Shown: positions 30,401 to 41,519 of the stretch, piece by piece
Position numbering within the stretch: the first letter of the stretch is position 1
Layout: each line of letters starts with the position of its first letter
Notes under the pieces: model-generated
What the model was told of the DNA's origin: nothing
Database searches by the model: none
The model's input: the letters and a program-made list of their open reading frames with translations, nothing else
Source of the DNA: Glandiceps talaboti
Lineage: Eukaryota > Hemichordata > Enteropneusta > Spengelidae
Direction of reading: 5' to 3'
Assembly (NCBI RefSeq): GCF_964340395.1
Contig: NC_135549.1
Location: forward strand, 4,320,501-4,384,500
Length of the DNA stretch: 64,000 bases
Program-made: the position numbers and the translations under genes

Positions 30401-31915
30401 ATGAACTCACACTTTCCACTAAGATCAGTGAAAAAGGTGCAAATACTCAATACAGACTTATTTAGAAGGTGATCTAGTTGGACACAGTTTGATAGAAGTG
30501 GTTACACGTACACCTTATGCAAGAGATGTGGCAACCGGTGGTGGTTTTTTCGATTTTATTGGTACCAATTACGTCATCAGATCATTTGAATATCTCATAT
30601 AATCTCTGAATACCTAATGAGAACGCAAACAATCAAAGAATTAAAAATCGGAAACCTTTTTTTACATGTCCCAGAAATATTGTATTGTGCCAGCTCTTTA
30701 CTAGCGTGTAATGTTAGTTATCTGTTATAAACCAACGTGGTTTATAACACCGTTACAGTACTTGTTTTATATTGTATTATGCACTGAGTTTCGTTGAGTT
30801 ATCGGAAAAATTGTTCTGGCTTGGAAGAACGTTGTATGGCTCAACTTTAGAAAACTGCTCTCAGGCTTGCAAGAATGTTGGAAGTTAGACAAACCAAATA
30901 AATGATTCGATGAGGTACTTCTTGGGTATGCCCAAATAGTGTCACTGACATCAAGCCCATAGAATAAATGCACTTAACGTTGTATAGATATATCAATGCT
31001 ATATGGATATTGTATGCTTTTATTATAGCAACAATTAACACATGAATATGATACGAGATAAGTTTTATGGAAGTATTGAAAGTTTAGAAAGTAAATAGTG
31101 CCTCAACTTGGCCAATGTTCCATGCAATATGTAACCTTCAAGATCTGAAAAAAAGCTGTTGCACAAATTTGTTTTGAACACAAGAAGACAGTTGGAAAAA
31201 AGGAAGTATATGACCAAAAATGGAACTTGCTGTTAACAACCCTCAGATGCCATTAAAATATAGCAAAACAAGGCAGAAGAGAAGAATTAACTGAGAACAA
31301 AGAAAGATGCCAACAATTAACAATTGTTTGCCGTGCTTTGGTAGCATCATTGTTCGTAACATGCTAGTATATACAGATTAACGTAAAAACATCAAATATT
31401 CGAATTCCGAGTTGTATGCAACAATATCATTCGTATGTAGGAAACTATTGAATAAGTTATGTGTCTCTGTGACTTGAACTAAACGAAAAGTGTTGCAAGA
31501 TTTGTTATGAAATAAGACCTGTTAAAAGTGTAAGAAAACAAACAATGAACTAAACAAGATATGACCGTAAAGTAGATCGACTGTCATGCCAACGGAACCG
31601 TGTCCGATATGTTATGTCGTGCAAATGTGTGAGAGATATCTGTCAGTCATTATGTAAACACCAAGACGCACTAGAGTTATCTTTCTGACTGCCAATCAGT
31701 TACAGAAGTCTGTCACAAAGTATATTTGTCAATCAGTTTAGCTGTATATTACTGATCATCTATCTGACGTCAGTCGGTCAGTCTCAGATATCCGACCGAC
31801 CAGCTCAGAGACTGCCCGAATGGTCAAACGATCGGATCTCGAAAAGCAAGCAAGCAAGCAAGCAAGCAACCAAAGAAGCAATTAATGAATCAACGAATCA
31901 ACGAATCAATCAACG

Positions 31916-31984
<69 letters not shown>

Positions 31985-32686
31985 GTCAGTCAGTCAGTCA
32001 GTCAGTCAGTCAGTCAGTCAGTCAGTCAGTCAGTCAGTCAACCAATCAATCAATACATCGATAAATCAATCAATGAATCGTTTGACCAACCGACCAATCC
32101 GAAAGTTGAACTCATGTATCTCATCTTCTCAGAAAACAAAGGAACACTTTCCAGAAACTTTAAAAAGCAATGTATTTAGTTGGAACCTCGATTAATGTTT
32201 ATTTTATATTATTATTTTCAGGCAATTCAAGAACAAATGAAAGTGGACTGTCGATGTCATGGTGTGTCTGGATCTTGTAACGTGCGGACTTGCTGGAAAA
32301 CAATGCCAAAATTCCGCAATGTGGGAGACTTCTTGAAAATGAGATACGAACTATCCGTTGCCTTGCACTCGAGGGCTAAAAAGCGACTTCGTCGAAAGGA
32401 TAAACGTTTGCGCAAGCAGCCCATAAACGAAACAGAGATGGTGTTTCTCAAAAACTCTCCCAACTATTGTATGGAAGATTCCAGGAAGGGAATTGCCGGC
32501 ACGTCTGGAAGGGAGTGTAACAGAACTTCCATTGGACCTGACGGCTGTCACCTACTTTGCTGTGGACGGGGATATAATACACAAGTTGTTCGTTATGTGG
32601 AACGTTGCAACTGCAAGTTTATCTGGTGTTGTTCTGTGGCGTGTGACACCTGTGAAACAATGATCGATCGCTATACATGCAAATGA
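13959..32686 (+). CDS. Wnt16: Wnt16 orthologue, complete gene of 4 coding exons (360 aa)
   Basis: Secreted Wnt ligand that would be acylated by Porcupine in the ER, exported by Wntless and bound by Frizzled at the cell surface. Joining 13959-14053, 14246-14490, 15272-15549 and 32222-32686 gives one uninterrupted 360-residue protein ending in TGA. Residues 1-29 look like a signal peptide with core VVIFILLV. There are 24 cysteines, the full Wnt set. The acylation motif CHGVSGSC is at 218-225, with Ser222 as the lipidated serine; WCC is at 341-343 and the C-terminus is YTCK. N-glycosylation sequons are at N97, N141, N275 and N306. Wnt16-type signatures include KETAFIYA-like [48 protein letters not shown] and CKFIWCC, closer to remembered vertebrate Wnt16 than to other subfamilies. 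Length is close to vertebrate Wnt16. The start is the first in-frame ATG before the signal peptide. Confidence 0.96.
14246..14490 (+). CDS. Wnt16: Wnt16 coding exon 2
   Basis: 245 nt between acceptor ...TATTTAG and donor GTAAAC, giving residues 32-114. It carries the first four cysteines (C52, C66, C87, C98) and the conserved helix motif [13 protein letters not shown] followed by ERWNCS, where N97 is a sequon. Intron 1 is 192 bp. Confidence 0.95.
14491..15271 (+). other. Wnt16 intron 2
   Basis: 781 bp phase-1 intron (GTAAAC...CATCTAG). I see no repeat, RNA gene or open coding exon inside it. Confidence 0.85.
15272..15549 (+). CDS. Wnt16: Wnt16 coding exon 3
   Basis: 278 nt, residues 114-206, phase 1 in and phase 0 out (donor AAG|GTAAAG). 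It encodes RETAFIYA, the [12 protein letters not shown] segment with sequon N141, WGGCSDN and LHNNEVGRK. Reading on into the intron would give an early stop, so splicing to 32222 is required. Confidence 0.95.
15592..15661. repeat. (TA)n microsatellite
   Basis: About 33 uninterrupted TA dinucleotides starting 43 bp after the Wnt16 exon 3 donor. Confidence 0.98.
23276..23297. repeat. Perfect 22 bp AT-rich palindrome
   Basis: AATTCAATTA, then TA, then TAATTGAATT: both halves are exact reverse complements. It lies about 120 bp before the 21 bp minisatellite. Confidence 0.8.
23414..23832. repeat. 21 bp degenerate minisatellite, about 20 units
   Basis: Unit built on ACATCGAATATCATGTCGGG with many substitutions. 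Because 21 is a multiple of three, every frame stays open and one plus-strand translation reads as a seven-residue SGTSNIM repeat. It sits in Wnt16 intron 3 with no exon features; the open frame is a repeat by-product. Confidence 0.9.
24287..24828. repeat. About 49 bp minisatellite, about 11 copies
   Basis: The core TTTGAATGGAGATAGGACC recurs every 44-55 bp with variants of GACAAGAAGTACAAATGGTA between cores. Length differences come from small indels (for example around 24480 and 24700). Minus-strand open frames through it are artefacts. Confidence 0.92.
27053..27433. repeat. (ACAT)n microsatellite with variant blocks
   Basis: About 90 ACAT/CATA units with GTAC interruptions (27190-27205, 27256, 27317), a CACGCACG block (27377-27405) and a GCATGCAT block. 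Confidence 0.97.
27496..27912. repeat. Degenerate TGATG/TGTGG pentamer array
   Basis: About 400 bp of imperfect five-base units alternating GTGAT and GTGGT, with purer runs of TGTGG near 27730-27770 and of TGATG near 27865-27910. G/T is strongly concentrated on the plus strand. Confidence 0.9.
28430..29430. mobile_element. Old interspersed repeat with three diverged ~290 bp modules
   Basis: After a GTCCGTCCGTC motif and a TGACATATGCAAATTTGACC segment, the sequence shows three degenerate modules starting near 28680, 28975 and 29275. Each has a TCTGACC-like word, TTATCAAAATCA or a variant, a TTTATTTGTTGCC-like word, CATATTTGG/TTGT and a segment near GAGACTCCATTCAAGTGTCT followed by CCCTATA. 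Similar GTCCGTCC/TGACATATGCAAA segments occur in repeats of other marine invertebrates as far as I recall. No transposase or reverse transcriptase is visible, so the class is unknown. Confidence 0.5.
30002..30072. repeat. (GT)n / (TATG)n microsatellite
   Basis: About 24 GT units interrupted by TATG and CTATG, then five TATG units. Confidence 0.95.
30724..30748. repeat. Perfect 11 bp stem inverted repeat
   Basis: GTTATAAACCA, loop ACG, TGGTTTATAAC. The arms are exact reverse complements. No poly-T tract follows and it lies in an intron, so no terminator role is claimed. Confidence 0.75.
31842..32085. repeat. Tetranucleotide array in blocks: AAGC, AATC, AGTC, AATC
   Basis: Five GCAA units, then about 20 AATC units (some GAATCAAC variants at the start), then 15 AGTC units (31982-32040), then AATC units again. 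It ends about 135 bp before the Wnt16 exon 4 acceptor. Confidence 0.95.
32222..32686 (+). CDS. Wnt16: Wnt16 coding exon 4 (thumb motif to C-terminus)
   Basis: 465 nt from acceptor TTTTCAG to the TGA at 32684-32686, residues 207-360. It encodes [12 protein letters not shown] with lipidated Ser222, then TCWKTM, a basic linker at 257-271 including [18 protein letters not shown] and the cysteine-rich C-terminal domain with [15 protein letters not shown] and YTCK. The junction GRK|AIQ matches the vertebrate Wnt16 order (GRQAVA). Confidence 0.97.
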   Translation, partial: AIQEQMKVDCRCHGVSGSCNVRTCWKTMPKFRNVGDFLKMRYELSVALHSRAKKRLRRKDKRLRKQPINETEMVFLKNSPNYCMEDSRKGIAGTSGRECNRTSIGPDGCHLLCCGRGYNTQVVRYVERCNCKFIWCCSVACDTCETMIDRYTCK

Positions 32687-33101
32687 GATTATACCAGATG
32701 TTTAAAACATACCTCACATATATTTTATAAGACAATCCTTCTATACCAACTTGAGAAACTCCAAGAGCTGAACGTCACTCTGCCTCAGTGATGGTATACA
32801 AGTTGTTACCTGCTGGGAATATAACTTCAAGTTCATGCACAATTACCGTCAGACATAACTGGATTTACTTCCTGCTGTGTGTATGTAAATATTTAGGACA
32901 TGGCAGTCGCAGTACAGAAAGAAAACGAAACTGTTTACAAACCACTTACTAACAAGAGAAAGTCCAAAGTAAAGACTTCCTTACACGTAGAAGGCACAAG
33001 AGTGTCCTCAGCGCCTGGTGATTCTTCCCATTGGAATTATTTCGCTGGGGACATGTTATAAAGTAACGTTGCGATGGTACAGGACAGGATACATAGGTAT
33101 T

Positions 33102-33130
33102 AATAAAGTAGCAAAATGAAATAAAAATAA
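33102..33130 (+). terminator. Candidate Wnt16 polyadenylation signals
   Basis: AATAAA at 33102-33107 and overlapping copies just after (ATGAAATAAAAATAAAAACC), about 415 bp after the stop codon. Chosen by position only; other AATAAA copies exist farther on (for example near 34520). Confidence 0.35.
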
Positions 33131-34969
33131 AAACCATAGTTAGGTTACATAGTTGACATGAAATAAGAAGACGACAAGGTAGTGCTGCAATAGTTTTACC
33201 CTAGACGTTTGACTCCAATATTTGCAGTACTTCTACTCTTTAGTAGAATGGGGATATCGTAAATGTAGCTTACTTAAAATTTATATATTAGTATGGGGGA
33301 AGTCTGCTGACTTAACTAGTACGAAACAGATTTACAATCTTTCCATGCCCTTAACGAAAATGACAACTGTCCGAGTTGCTACTACGTGAAACACATGGTT
33401 AGAATCTTCTTGACTTGGCAAGGAATTATTAGCCATTTCCAATTCTGTTGTCGCGGCAACCTATCACGCCCCCATACGGTCGAAGGATGGGCTGTTACAT
33501 TATTTACTGTACTGGCGAGTATGATGGACACTTGAGGGTGCCCTTGTAGGCAATTCATCCTGTTGGGTTAGCGAGAGTAGAACGAGTGTGCATTTTTAAG
33601 AGAATGCCATCCAAATTGATAAGTAATATATTCAGTGAGCAGTTGAAGGAAAGAAAAACAACAAAGAGAATGTAAAAGCTGGGCTGTACAATGGAGGTAC
33701 TAAGTATTACCGTTCTAAATGTCCCAAATTTTATAATCAACAGGAAAAGTGGGAAAATTGTTTCCAAAGCGAACTAACAAAGCCAACTATATGAACAATT
33801 TGTCAAACGAGAACGCTGCTTACGACACTACGGTAAATTGTTTTCTGTCGTGGATGAAAACCTCCAACTATTTGAGAATTGCATTTCGATAAACTCGACT
33901 GGTATTTCCTCCAATCATCTTAATACTCCATAAAGCGTGAAATGTGTTGCCATGATCAAAATCTTCTATATATATCTACAAAGGACATAACGACAGTGAG
34001 ATCATTCACCTTTCTGTCCGGTCTACATTTCAAGTTAAATGCTATATGCATATATGATATATTTATATTAGACAAACTCGACTAAAACACGTTTATGTGA
34101 TCTTTTCCATAGAAGTCTATATCAATAGGCCAAGTGTATTCCATTTAAAAAAAAAGGAAATACTTTGTCAAAGATCTGTTTTGTATATTATATGAAAACA
34201 TCAATCTATTTGGGTTAGCACTGAACGATAGCACTGTAAATGCTGCACAACTTCCAAATACATGTATATCACAGTAAAGATTCACTCTCATATTATTTCA
34301 CAATATGGCTAGACTTTCCTTATTTGGAAGTAAGAACCATGGTGATACACTGGATCGAAGAACTGAAGAAAGGAGATGTAAATTTTATAGTAAATTTGTA
34401 GGCGCAATAATGGTTTTTATCATCAAATTTCGATTTTTAGCATACTTAAATCACACTGGACCTTAGTATGTAACATTTAGATCAGATCTTTTGTATATTT
34501 GTATATTATTTTTTATATTAAAATAAAAGAAAATCAAAATTGTTGCTCTTTCTGTGTATATGAATATCATGACAATGGAATATCGATTTTACTACCACTC
34601 TTACAGGTTTGACAGAATTTATATCGGATGGAATCCCTCGAAACACACAGCAAACGATCGCCTAGGGGTCGCCTGTTGTCGGGTTTAGAAAAGTTGAACA
34701 AGACACCAACTTGCTTTTGCTATATTCAAGTAAACATTTTCACACAAAAAAATCGCAAACGTGAATGATATCGCCGTAAAACACCGTAAACACGCCGCCA
34801 TTTTCTTTTGTGAAAGCAGAAATTTCGGTGGCTGAATGGCTTCATTTGAAAGCGTTACTATTTTTACCTGAAATGCAATTATTTTCGACATGCTTAGCAT
34901 TTACCACGGTATTTTGCAAAATGTTGTGGATCTACGTACAACCAGACTTAATGTATTATTTTGGTAATC

Positions 34970-35218
34970 CTTGCACAAACTTCCATATTTGGCATTGCTC
35001 TTACAAACTTCCTTATTTGGCATTTCTCTTACAAACTTCCTTATTTGGCATTACTCTTACAAACTTCCTTATTTGGCATTTCTCTTACAAACTTCCTTAT
35101 TTGGCATTTCTCTTACAAACTTCCTTATTTGGCATTACTCTTACAAACTTCCATATTTGGCATTGCTCTTACAAACTTCCTTATTTGGCATTTCTCTTAC
35201 AAACTTCCTTATTTGGTG
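34970..35218. repeat. 28 bp minisatellite, about 9 copies
   Basis: Unit ACAAACTTCC(T/A)TATTTGGC plus ATT(T/A/G)CTCTT repeated without interruption. The open frames through it arise because the units contain no stop codon in these frames. Confidence 0.93.
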
Positions 35219-36726
35219 ATCCTATCGTCACTTCCCACTTTTGATCTTATAGAATTCCTTATTTGGTCAGTGTGTCATGGATGCCCATCAATTATTATAA
35301 CTGATTTATCTGCATACAATAAGGCACATGAAAGAATTGGACTATTAATCATAATCATTATTTTTATGTAATTTGGATATGTACGCTACCTACTAGATAG
35401 ATGCAGAATCTCTTTATAAATAACTGATTAACTTTTAATTAATGTTTCTTTGGTTATTTGATGAACAAAAAATGTCTCAGTTGCAGATAGACTGAAATGT
35501 CGTTACCAGTCCGGGCTTATCAGCCTCCCCTAATTTGGGTAAAGGGATATTAGACCACTCCCATAACGACTGGTCTGTCAGTCTAGTCAGTCAGTAGACT
35601 GTAATGACGTCAGTGAAAAGTTGTTTAATATGGAAGTTCACTTGTATACGTCGAAGGTTTACCCACACTTTGTCACCAGGAAACAATGCCAGAAGATGTT
35701 ACATATAATGTTCTTTGTCAATTAGTTACAAAGTATTTAATATGCACCCAATGACAAAATTCAGTATGGCCCCACTGAATGCAGCACTACTTTGCAAAGT
35801 TGGTACACTTTTTTACAGTAGCGCTGCATAGGAGCTTGGTGCATACCCCTCACAACAAATCATGGCAGAAAGGATGTATAAACATATACAAATCTTCATG
35901 GGGAAAAAGTGGGACAATGCACCATGCATATAGTATGTGATGACAATACTGTACAAGATATGACTGCCCTTTTTATATATGTAACCGTAATGTTAAACAC
36001 ACGTCAGACACAGTTGAAATATAGACTATTTTTATTTCTTCAGGAAAAATGACTTTATGCACTGCACAAGAAAACATTTATATTAAATGAGACAATTCAA
36101 TTGAAATACAGGTCAAAGCCATTTGAAAACTACTTACATATTTGAGTCTAATATTTGCCACTTACAACAAATTCACATGGTCTATAATTTTAATTTTTTT
36201 AAATTTTTTTTTGTTTCTCTGTTTACCAATCATATTTCATATACATGTATTTAATAATTATGTTTACTGTGTCACAAGACCTTTGCAGCAAGACGATAAA
36301 AAAAGCATAAAGTGAAAATAATAAAAATCAAAATAATGCTTGGCAGTCTCAAAATATGCCAAATACAACAGAGTACACAAAGAAATCCACATCATGAGGT
36401 ATCTATGAAAATAGCAAAAAGAAATGAATCATCCATTGTAATTCACTTCATCAAAACGGATGATCCGGTAAGTAATAAAACGATTATTTGGAGCCCTTTG
36501 AGTAGTCCTATGAGGTTTAAAAGTGAAGGGTTGTTCTCTCTTGAGTGGACCTTTTTTAAGTGTGACTTAAGGCACTGCAAAGAGCTATGTACACCTAAGC
36601 TTTAAAATGCATTGATATAGACTTCAGTGCAAAATTTGTAAAGATAGCCACTTTAAGTATAGTGTTTAAGAAAAAGAAAAATCACACATAAATTTGTATT
36701 TGATAATTTAAATCTTTTATGTACAT

Positions 36727-37572
36727 GGCTACATGTATAAAGTTAGTGATGGCTATCAGCTATGCAGTAATATTACTAATATGGCTATGTGTATAAAGTT
36801 AATGATGGCTATCAGCTATGCAGTAATATGGCTATGTGTATAAAGTTAATGATGGCTATCAGCTATGCAGTAATATGGCTATGTGTATAAAGTTAATGAT
36901 GGCTATCAGCTATGCAGTAATATGGCTATGTGTATAAAGTTAGTGATGGCTATCAGCTACCCAGTAATATGGCTATGTGTATAAAGTTAGTGATGGCTAT
37001 CAGCTACCCAGTAATATGGCTATGTGTATAAAGTTAGTGATGGCTATCAGCTATGCAGTAATATGGCTATGTGTATAAAGTTAGTGATGGCTATCAGCTA
37101 TGCAGTAATATGGCTATGTGTATAAAGTTAGTGATGGCTATCAGCTATGCAGTAATATGGCTATGTGTATAAAGTTAGTGATGGCTATCAGCTATGCAGT
37201 AATATAGCTATGTGTATAAAGTTAATGATGGCTATCAGCTATGCAGTAATACGGCTATGTGTATAAAGTTAGTGATGGCTATCAGCTATGCAGTAATATA
37301 GCTATGTGTATAAAGTTAATGATGGCTATCAGCTATGCATTAATATAGCTATGTGTATAAAGTTAGTGATGGCTATCAGCTATGCAGTAATATGGCTATG
37401 TGTATAAAGTTAGTGATGGCTATCAGCTATGCAGTAATATGGCTATGTGTGTAAAGTTAGTGATGGCTATCAGCTATGCAGTAATATGGCTATGTGTATA
37501 AAGTTAGTGATGGCTATCAGCTATGCAGTAATATGGCTATGTGTATAAAGTTAGTGATGGCTTGTTTCTATC
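36727..37572. repeat. 47 bp minisatellite, about 18 copies
   Basis: Unit contains GGCTATGTGTATAAAGTTA, then (G/A)TGATGGCTATCAGCTATGC, then AGTAATAT. Copies are near identical, with variants such as CTACCCAG (36958, 37005) and ATAGCT (37203, 37297). Stops occur in each frame. Confidence 0.95.
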
Positions 37573-38627
37573 AGCTATGCAATACAGTATTGTAGCCAAT
37601 TGTTGAATGAATGAGTGAGAATGAGTGGTTTGTTTTAATATTAAGAGAGAAAGTTAGACATCTAAATGACAGGAATATGTTGCGTTATAAGATTTAATAT
37701 TTCTATGCCACAGGGAGACACACAAGACAAGTCAGATGGACAGACATACATACACTGAACATACCTTATTTGAGAGAGAAATGTCTATGGCATTACATCA
37801 ATTACTAATCTAAAGTATATCTGTTGAATGGAAGAACCATGAAATCTGTATGCTTTGTACTCAAACAGAGACTAGTATAGTCATCAACCCTCTCCTCATT
37901 GATGACTGAACCCCCTCCTTTTTAATCACTTTCATCTATTAAGAACTCCCTCCCCCCATTATCTATGACATCCCCAGGAAGTCCTTCCCCCAAATCATCT
38001 TTAAATGATAGGGGGTATCCTCTCTATGTATAACTGATCACCTCTCCCTCATCATGGATAAAACAATCTTCCCTCCACTGCCAATCCAGACAAATAGTTG
38101 CAATGCATAACAATAGTTCTGAGATACATCTGAAGAAAAACCAATCATTAAATGTGCCTGAGATCTTGACATTGTGAAGCAGCTAGCACTGACTTGAATA
38201 CAGCGTTAACAACAGATGGCCTGAGTGGGTTTTTTTCTTTGAACATTTTTTTATCAGAAAATACATGACCCAAAATGTACTCTAGAAATACTGATCTTTT
38301 CAGAGGCCGGGGAATTTAAGCAGAGTTCTTGGACAGTTGTTGGTAAGCTTCTAAACAATGTAATAGATCACAGGCTAGTAACATAAAAAAGAATACATTA
38401 AGTAAGTTTGGGTGCCAGTTATCTGTAAATTTGGACTGGGACACTACGAGGACACCAGCTATAGGCTAGTAATCTTGGAGAAAGTCACGGTTTTGAAGTC
38501 ATATGTACATGCATATGACATTTTCCTATCACACTTGATAAGGAATTCATAAGAAATGATGATGAACTTTAATATCAACTTTCTGATATGCATCAAAAGC
38601 AAAGAACTCGGCAGAAGTGTTTATAAA

Positions 38628-39075
38628 TGTGTTCAGAGAAGAGAAACTTTGAAGTAACTAACATACATCAGACTGAACTCTAGAAATGTGTTCAGAGAAG
38701 AGAAACTTTGGAGTAACAGACATCGGACTGAACTCTTTAGAAATGTGTTCAGAGAAGAGACACTTTGGAGTAACAGACATCGGACTGAACTCTTTAGAAA
38801 TGTGTTCAGAGAAGAGACACTTTGGAGTAACAGACATCGGACTGAACTCTTTATAAATGGTCAGAGAAGGGAAACTTTGGAGTAACAGACATCGGACTGA
38901 ACTCTTTATAAATGTGTTCAGAGAAGAGAAACTTTGGAGTAACAGACATCGGACTGAACTCTTTATAAATGTGTTCAGAGAAGAGAAACTTTGGAGTAAC
39001 AGATATCAGACTGAACTCTTTATAAATGTGTTCAGAGAAGAGAGATTTTAGAGCCAAAGACACCAGACTGCATAC
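38628..39075. repeat. 57 bp minisatellite, about 7.5 copies
   Basis: Unit GTGTTCAGAGAAGAGAAACT then TTGGAGTAACAGACATCGGA then CTGAACTCTTTAGAAAT. 57 is a multiple of three, so both strands show short repetitive open frames. Ends decay near 39070. Confidence 0.94.
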
Positions 39076-39553
39076 TATTTTAAAGGAGAGAGATTGGATA
39101 TAGAAAAGTTAAATTTGACAAAGTAGAGACAAGGAGTAAGAAATCCACTATGTTGATACTGTCCTTTGAATTCCTTACAATGCTATTCTGTAAACTGAAG
39201 CGTAGGGAACTGAGTACAATCAATTTATGTTGTTAGCTAGATTAAGGAGAAGACTGAAAATTGATGGCAATTCCTGGTTGCTTACTTTGGGCTTGGCCAG
39301 TGGATAATGACATTATAGTGTACATTGATCACAATTGTCCATGGTCACTAAATTTATAAGTTTGAGGAAATTAACTTTCCATGTACTTATTTTGGACCAC
39401 AGACATTCTAGTTTAGCAGGTTGCTGATCCTAATTGTTAGAAATGGTGTGTTCATATCCCTAGCACCACTGTGAATGTTGGACAAGATTCTGCCTGCAGA
39501 CAACAGAAAGTTTTGCTCTACAATACCTTCTTTATAATCCACATAAATTAGTT

Positions 39554-39559
39554 TTTATT
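39554..39559 (-). terminator. Candidate Raf polyadenylation signal
   Basis: TTTATT on the plus strand (AATAAA on minus) is the first canonical signal I find downstream of the Raf stop codon, implying a 3' UTR of about 1.8 kb. ATTAAA variants occur nearer (about 40230), so this is tentative. Confidence 0.25.
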
Positions 39560-41333
39560 TAAAATGTTGATTGGAAGGAATTGAATTACCCGGCAATGGT
39601 GTTTGTCCCAAATTGGATCCAGCCAGGTTTCTAAGCCAGTACGCTCTGAGTATGCTAATTTCATTGACAGTTTAAATGTTGTGATGATGTACACCGGTCA
39701 ATCATTGAATAATTTGCATATTCATGACATGACATCAGCGTTGTTTAATGCTATTTGCTGACACATCTAATTGACAGTAAACTCTCTATAAACTACATGA
39801 ATTCAAGCTTTTTGAAATTTTTTTTTTTGGTCCTTTCTCCCAAATAACCTGGGACCTGATCAAGCAGAGTTAAAAAGAGACATTAATATCTGTAGGACTG
39901 TACTCAGGCCAAACTTGTTAAGTAAGCTACACAGTTAGTAAAAGCCGACATTACAAACTTCCATTGCTCTACAACAAAACCGACTGTAACAAATTTATAC
40001 AGCATCCAAGTTTTTCCATTAGGGAATGATAACCTATGTACATACCATATAAGAAGATTCCAACAATGAAACAATACACACACTTTTAGCATAGCTATTT
40101 TGAGTACTTCAAAAAAATAAGTATTTTACGTTTTTTTTTCTTTTATGATTTTAACATTACTTTTCCAATAGTTCTTTTGAGCATGATTTTTTTTCCAGTT
40201 TTTCAATATTCTAGCATTTCCTTACAGGAAAAATTTAATGATACTTAATTAAATAGTATCTACATTAAAGTCAGTTTCTTTATGATATTTTTTTTAATGT
40301 TTATGTAAATATAAACACTATGCAAAGTTTGCTTTCCTTTGTTAGTCAAAACTGGGTGACTTCATGATGACAAATAAACATAGCATAATATTCCTCTTCA
40401 TACAATAGATGGCATCATATTGTCGTAACAGTGCCCTCTATAGTTAGTTTCTGTATAATGGAACATTTTCCAAAACTGTTGTTAAGATACTGTATGATGC
40501 ATCATGAAAATGGTCTTTGCTCTCTAGGGTGTTCGACAGTAAGGTAATATATGTGCGTTATTCTTTTTCACAGCAAACTGTTGTTAAGTTACTATTGGTG
40601 TAAATCTACCTGTCTGGCACAACTATTATGGATTGAGAGTAGAGTTGATGTGAATAGAATTGGAAGCCATATAGTGTACTGCATGCAACATACATTTTTT
40701 TTTTTACAAACTGATGGTAATTTACAAAATATTAATAGTTGACACTATGGTTTGTGACTAGAATTTGCTGTGTATATCATTTTGAAAGTGTTGACATGTT
40801 TGTAAATTAACATTATGGACACATTATGGTCTCTTTTAGAACAGCGATGAGCGGCTATGTTGGGGGAATCAAATGGTTGGATCATATTCGCCCCAGTGCA
40901 GTTTTACTTTTCATGTGCATATCTTTCTTCTTTTTTATCCACCACATAAGGGCAATTCAAACAAACAATAACCTTATGTGACGACTATGATTCATTTGAC
41001 GTCAAAAAGAGCACCCAGGTGACAATCCTAAAAAGCTTAAAGTCAACTTGTCATGGGTTGTAACCATGACGCTGTAAAATCTGCATATGAAAGCAGAACC
41101 AAAGCTAGTCCAGATGATTGGCCATTCATGTTGAATATACATTCAACATTCAAAAACTATGTAAATGATATGCGCCGTCGACTGCTCCATAATTCAAGTT
41201 ACTCCTCTGTCAGTTACATACACAATGTTTTTATCAAAGTAACTTTGATCTTCAAGTTTTGTGTTTAACAATCTTGACACCAGAAAGATTGTATGAGAGG
41301 AATAATGGGTTGAATAATCTCTGAAGTTAAAGC

Positions 41334-41519
41334 CTATAGGTTGTTTGATGGAAAGAAGGCAAATGCAGGAAACTGACTCTGGAGTGGTGTCTTAGGTGAA
41401 GGACAACTGTACAGTAAGTCATCTGCATGGAGCCGGGTTCTATTTAAAGAAACAGGTTCCGACGCACTTCGATGGAGCTTTGGCAGAGATCTTGCTAGGG
41501 ATTCCAGTGATGCTAGTAC
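41334..41519 (-). CDS. Raf: Raf last coding exon (C-terminus)
   Basis: 186 nt, residues 538-598 and a TAG stop at 41334-41336. It encodes the last kinase helix ([17 protein letters not shown]), the 14-3-3 site RSASEP and the SPKTP motif, which corresponds to ERK feedback sites in BRAF. It ends in FFPSNNL. Confidence 0.95.
   Translation of the reverse strand, partial: VLASLESLARSLPKLHRSASEPVSLNRTRLHADDLLYSCPSPKTPLQSQFPAFAFFPSNNL

Larger units (their letters stand above)
15550..32221 (+). other. Wnt16 intron 3 (16.7 kb)
   Basis: Phase-0 intron that splits the protein just before the lipidated thumb motif. It contains a TA array, two adjacent minisatellites (23.4 and 24.3 kb), ACAT and TGTGG/TGATG arrays (27.05-27.9 kb), an old interspersed repeat (28.4-29.4 kb), a GT/TATG array (30.0 kb) and tetranucleotide blocks just before the acceptor. 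Stretches 15.7-23.3 and 24.9-27.0 kb look unique, with no nested gene that I recognise. Confidence 0.85.
32687..41333. other. Convergent intergenic region between Wnt16 and Raf
   Basis: Holds the 3' untranslated regions of both genes and minisatellites of 28 bp (34.97 kb), 47 bp (36.7 kb) and 57 bp (38.6 kb). I recognise no gene in it. CpG frequency drops markedly across about 36-36.5 kb. Confidence 0.7.

Noticed and set aside
35450-35472. Segment resembling the miR-9 5' end (TCTTTGGTTAT)
   Set aside because: The match stops after 11 bases and no complementary star arm lies nearby.
40850-41270. Short plus-strand frame near the Raf 3' end (71 codons)
   Set aside because: Antisense to the probable Raf 3' UTR and without any recognised motif.
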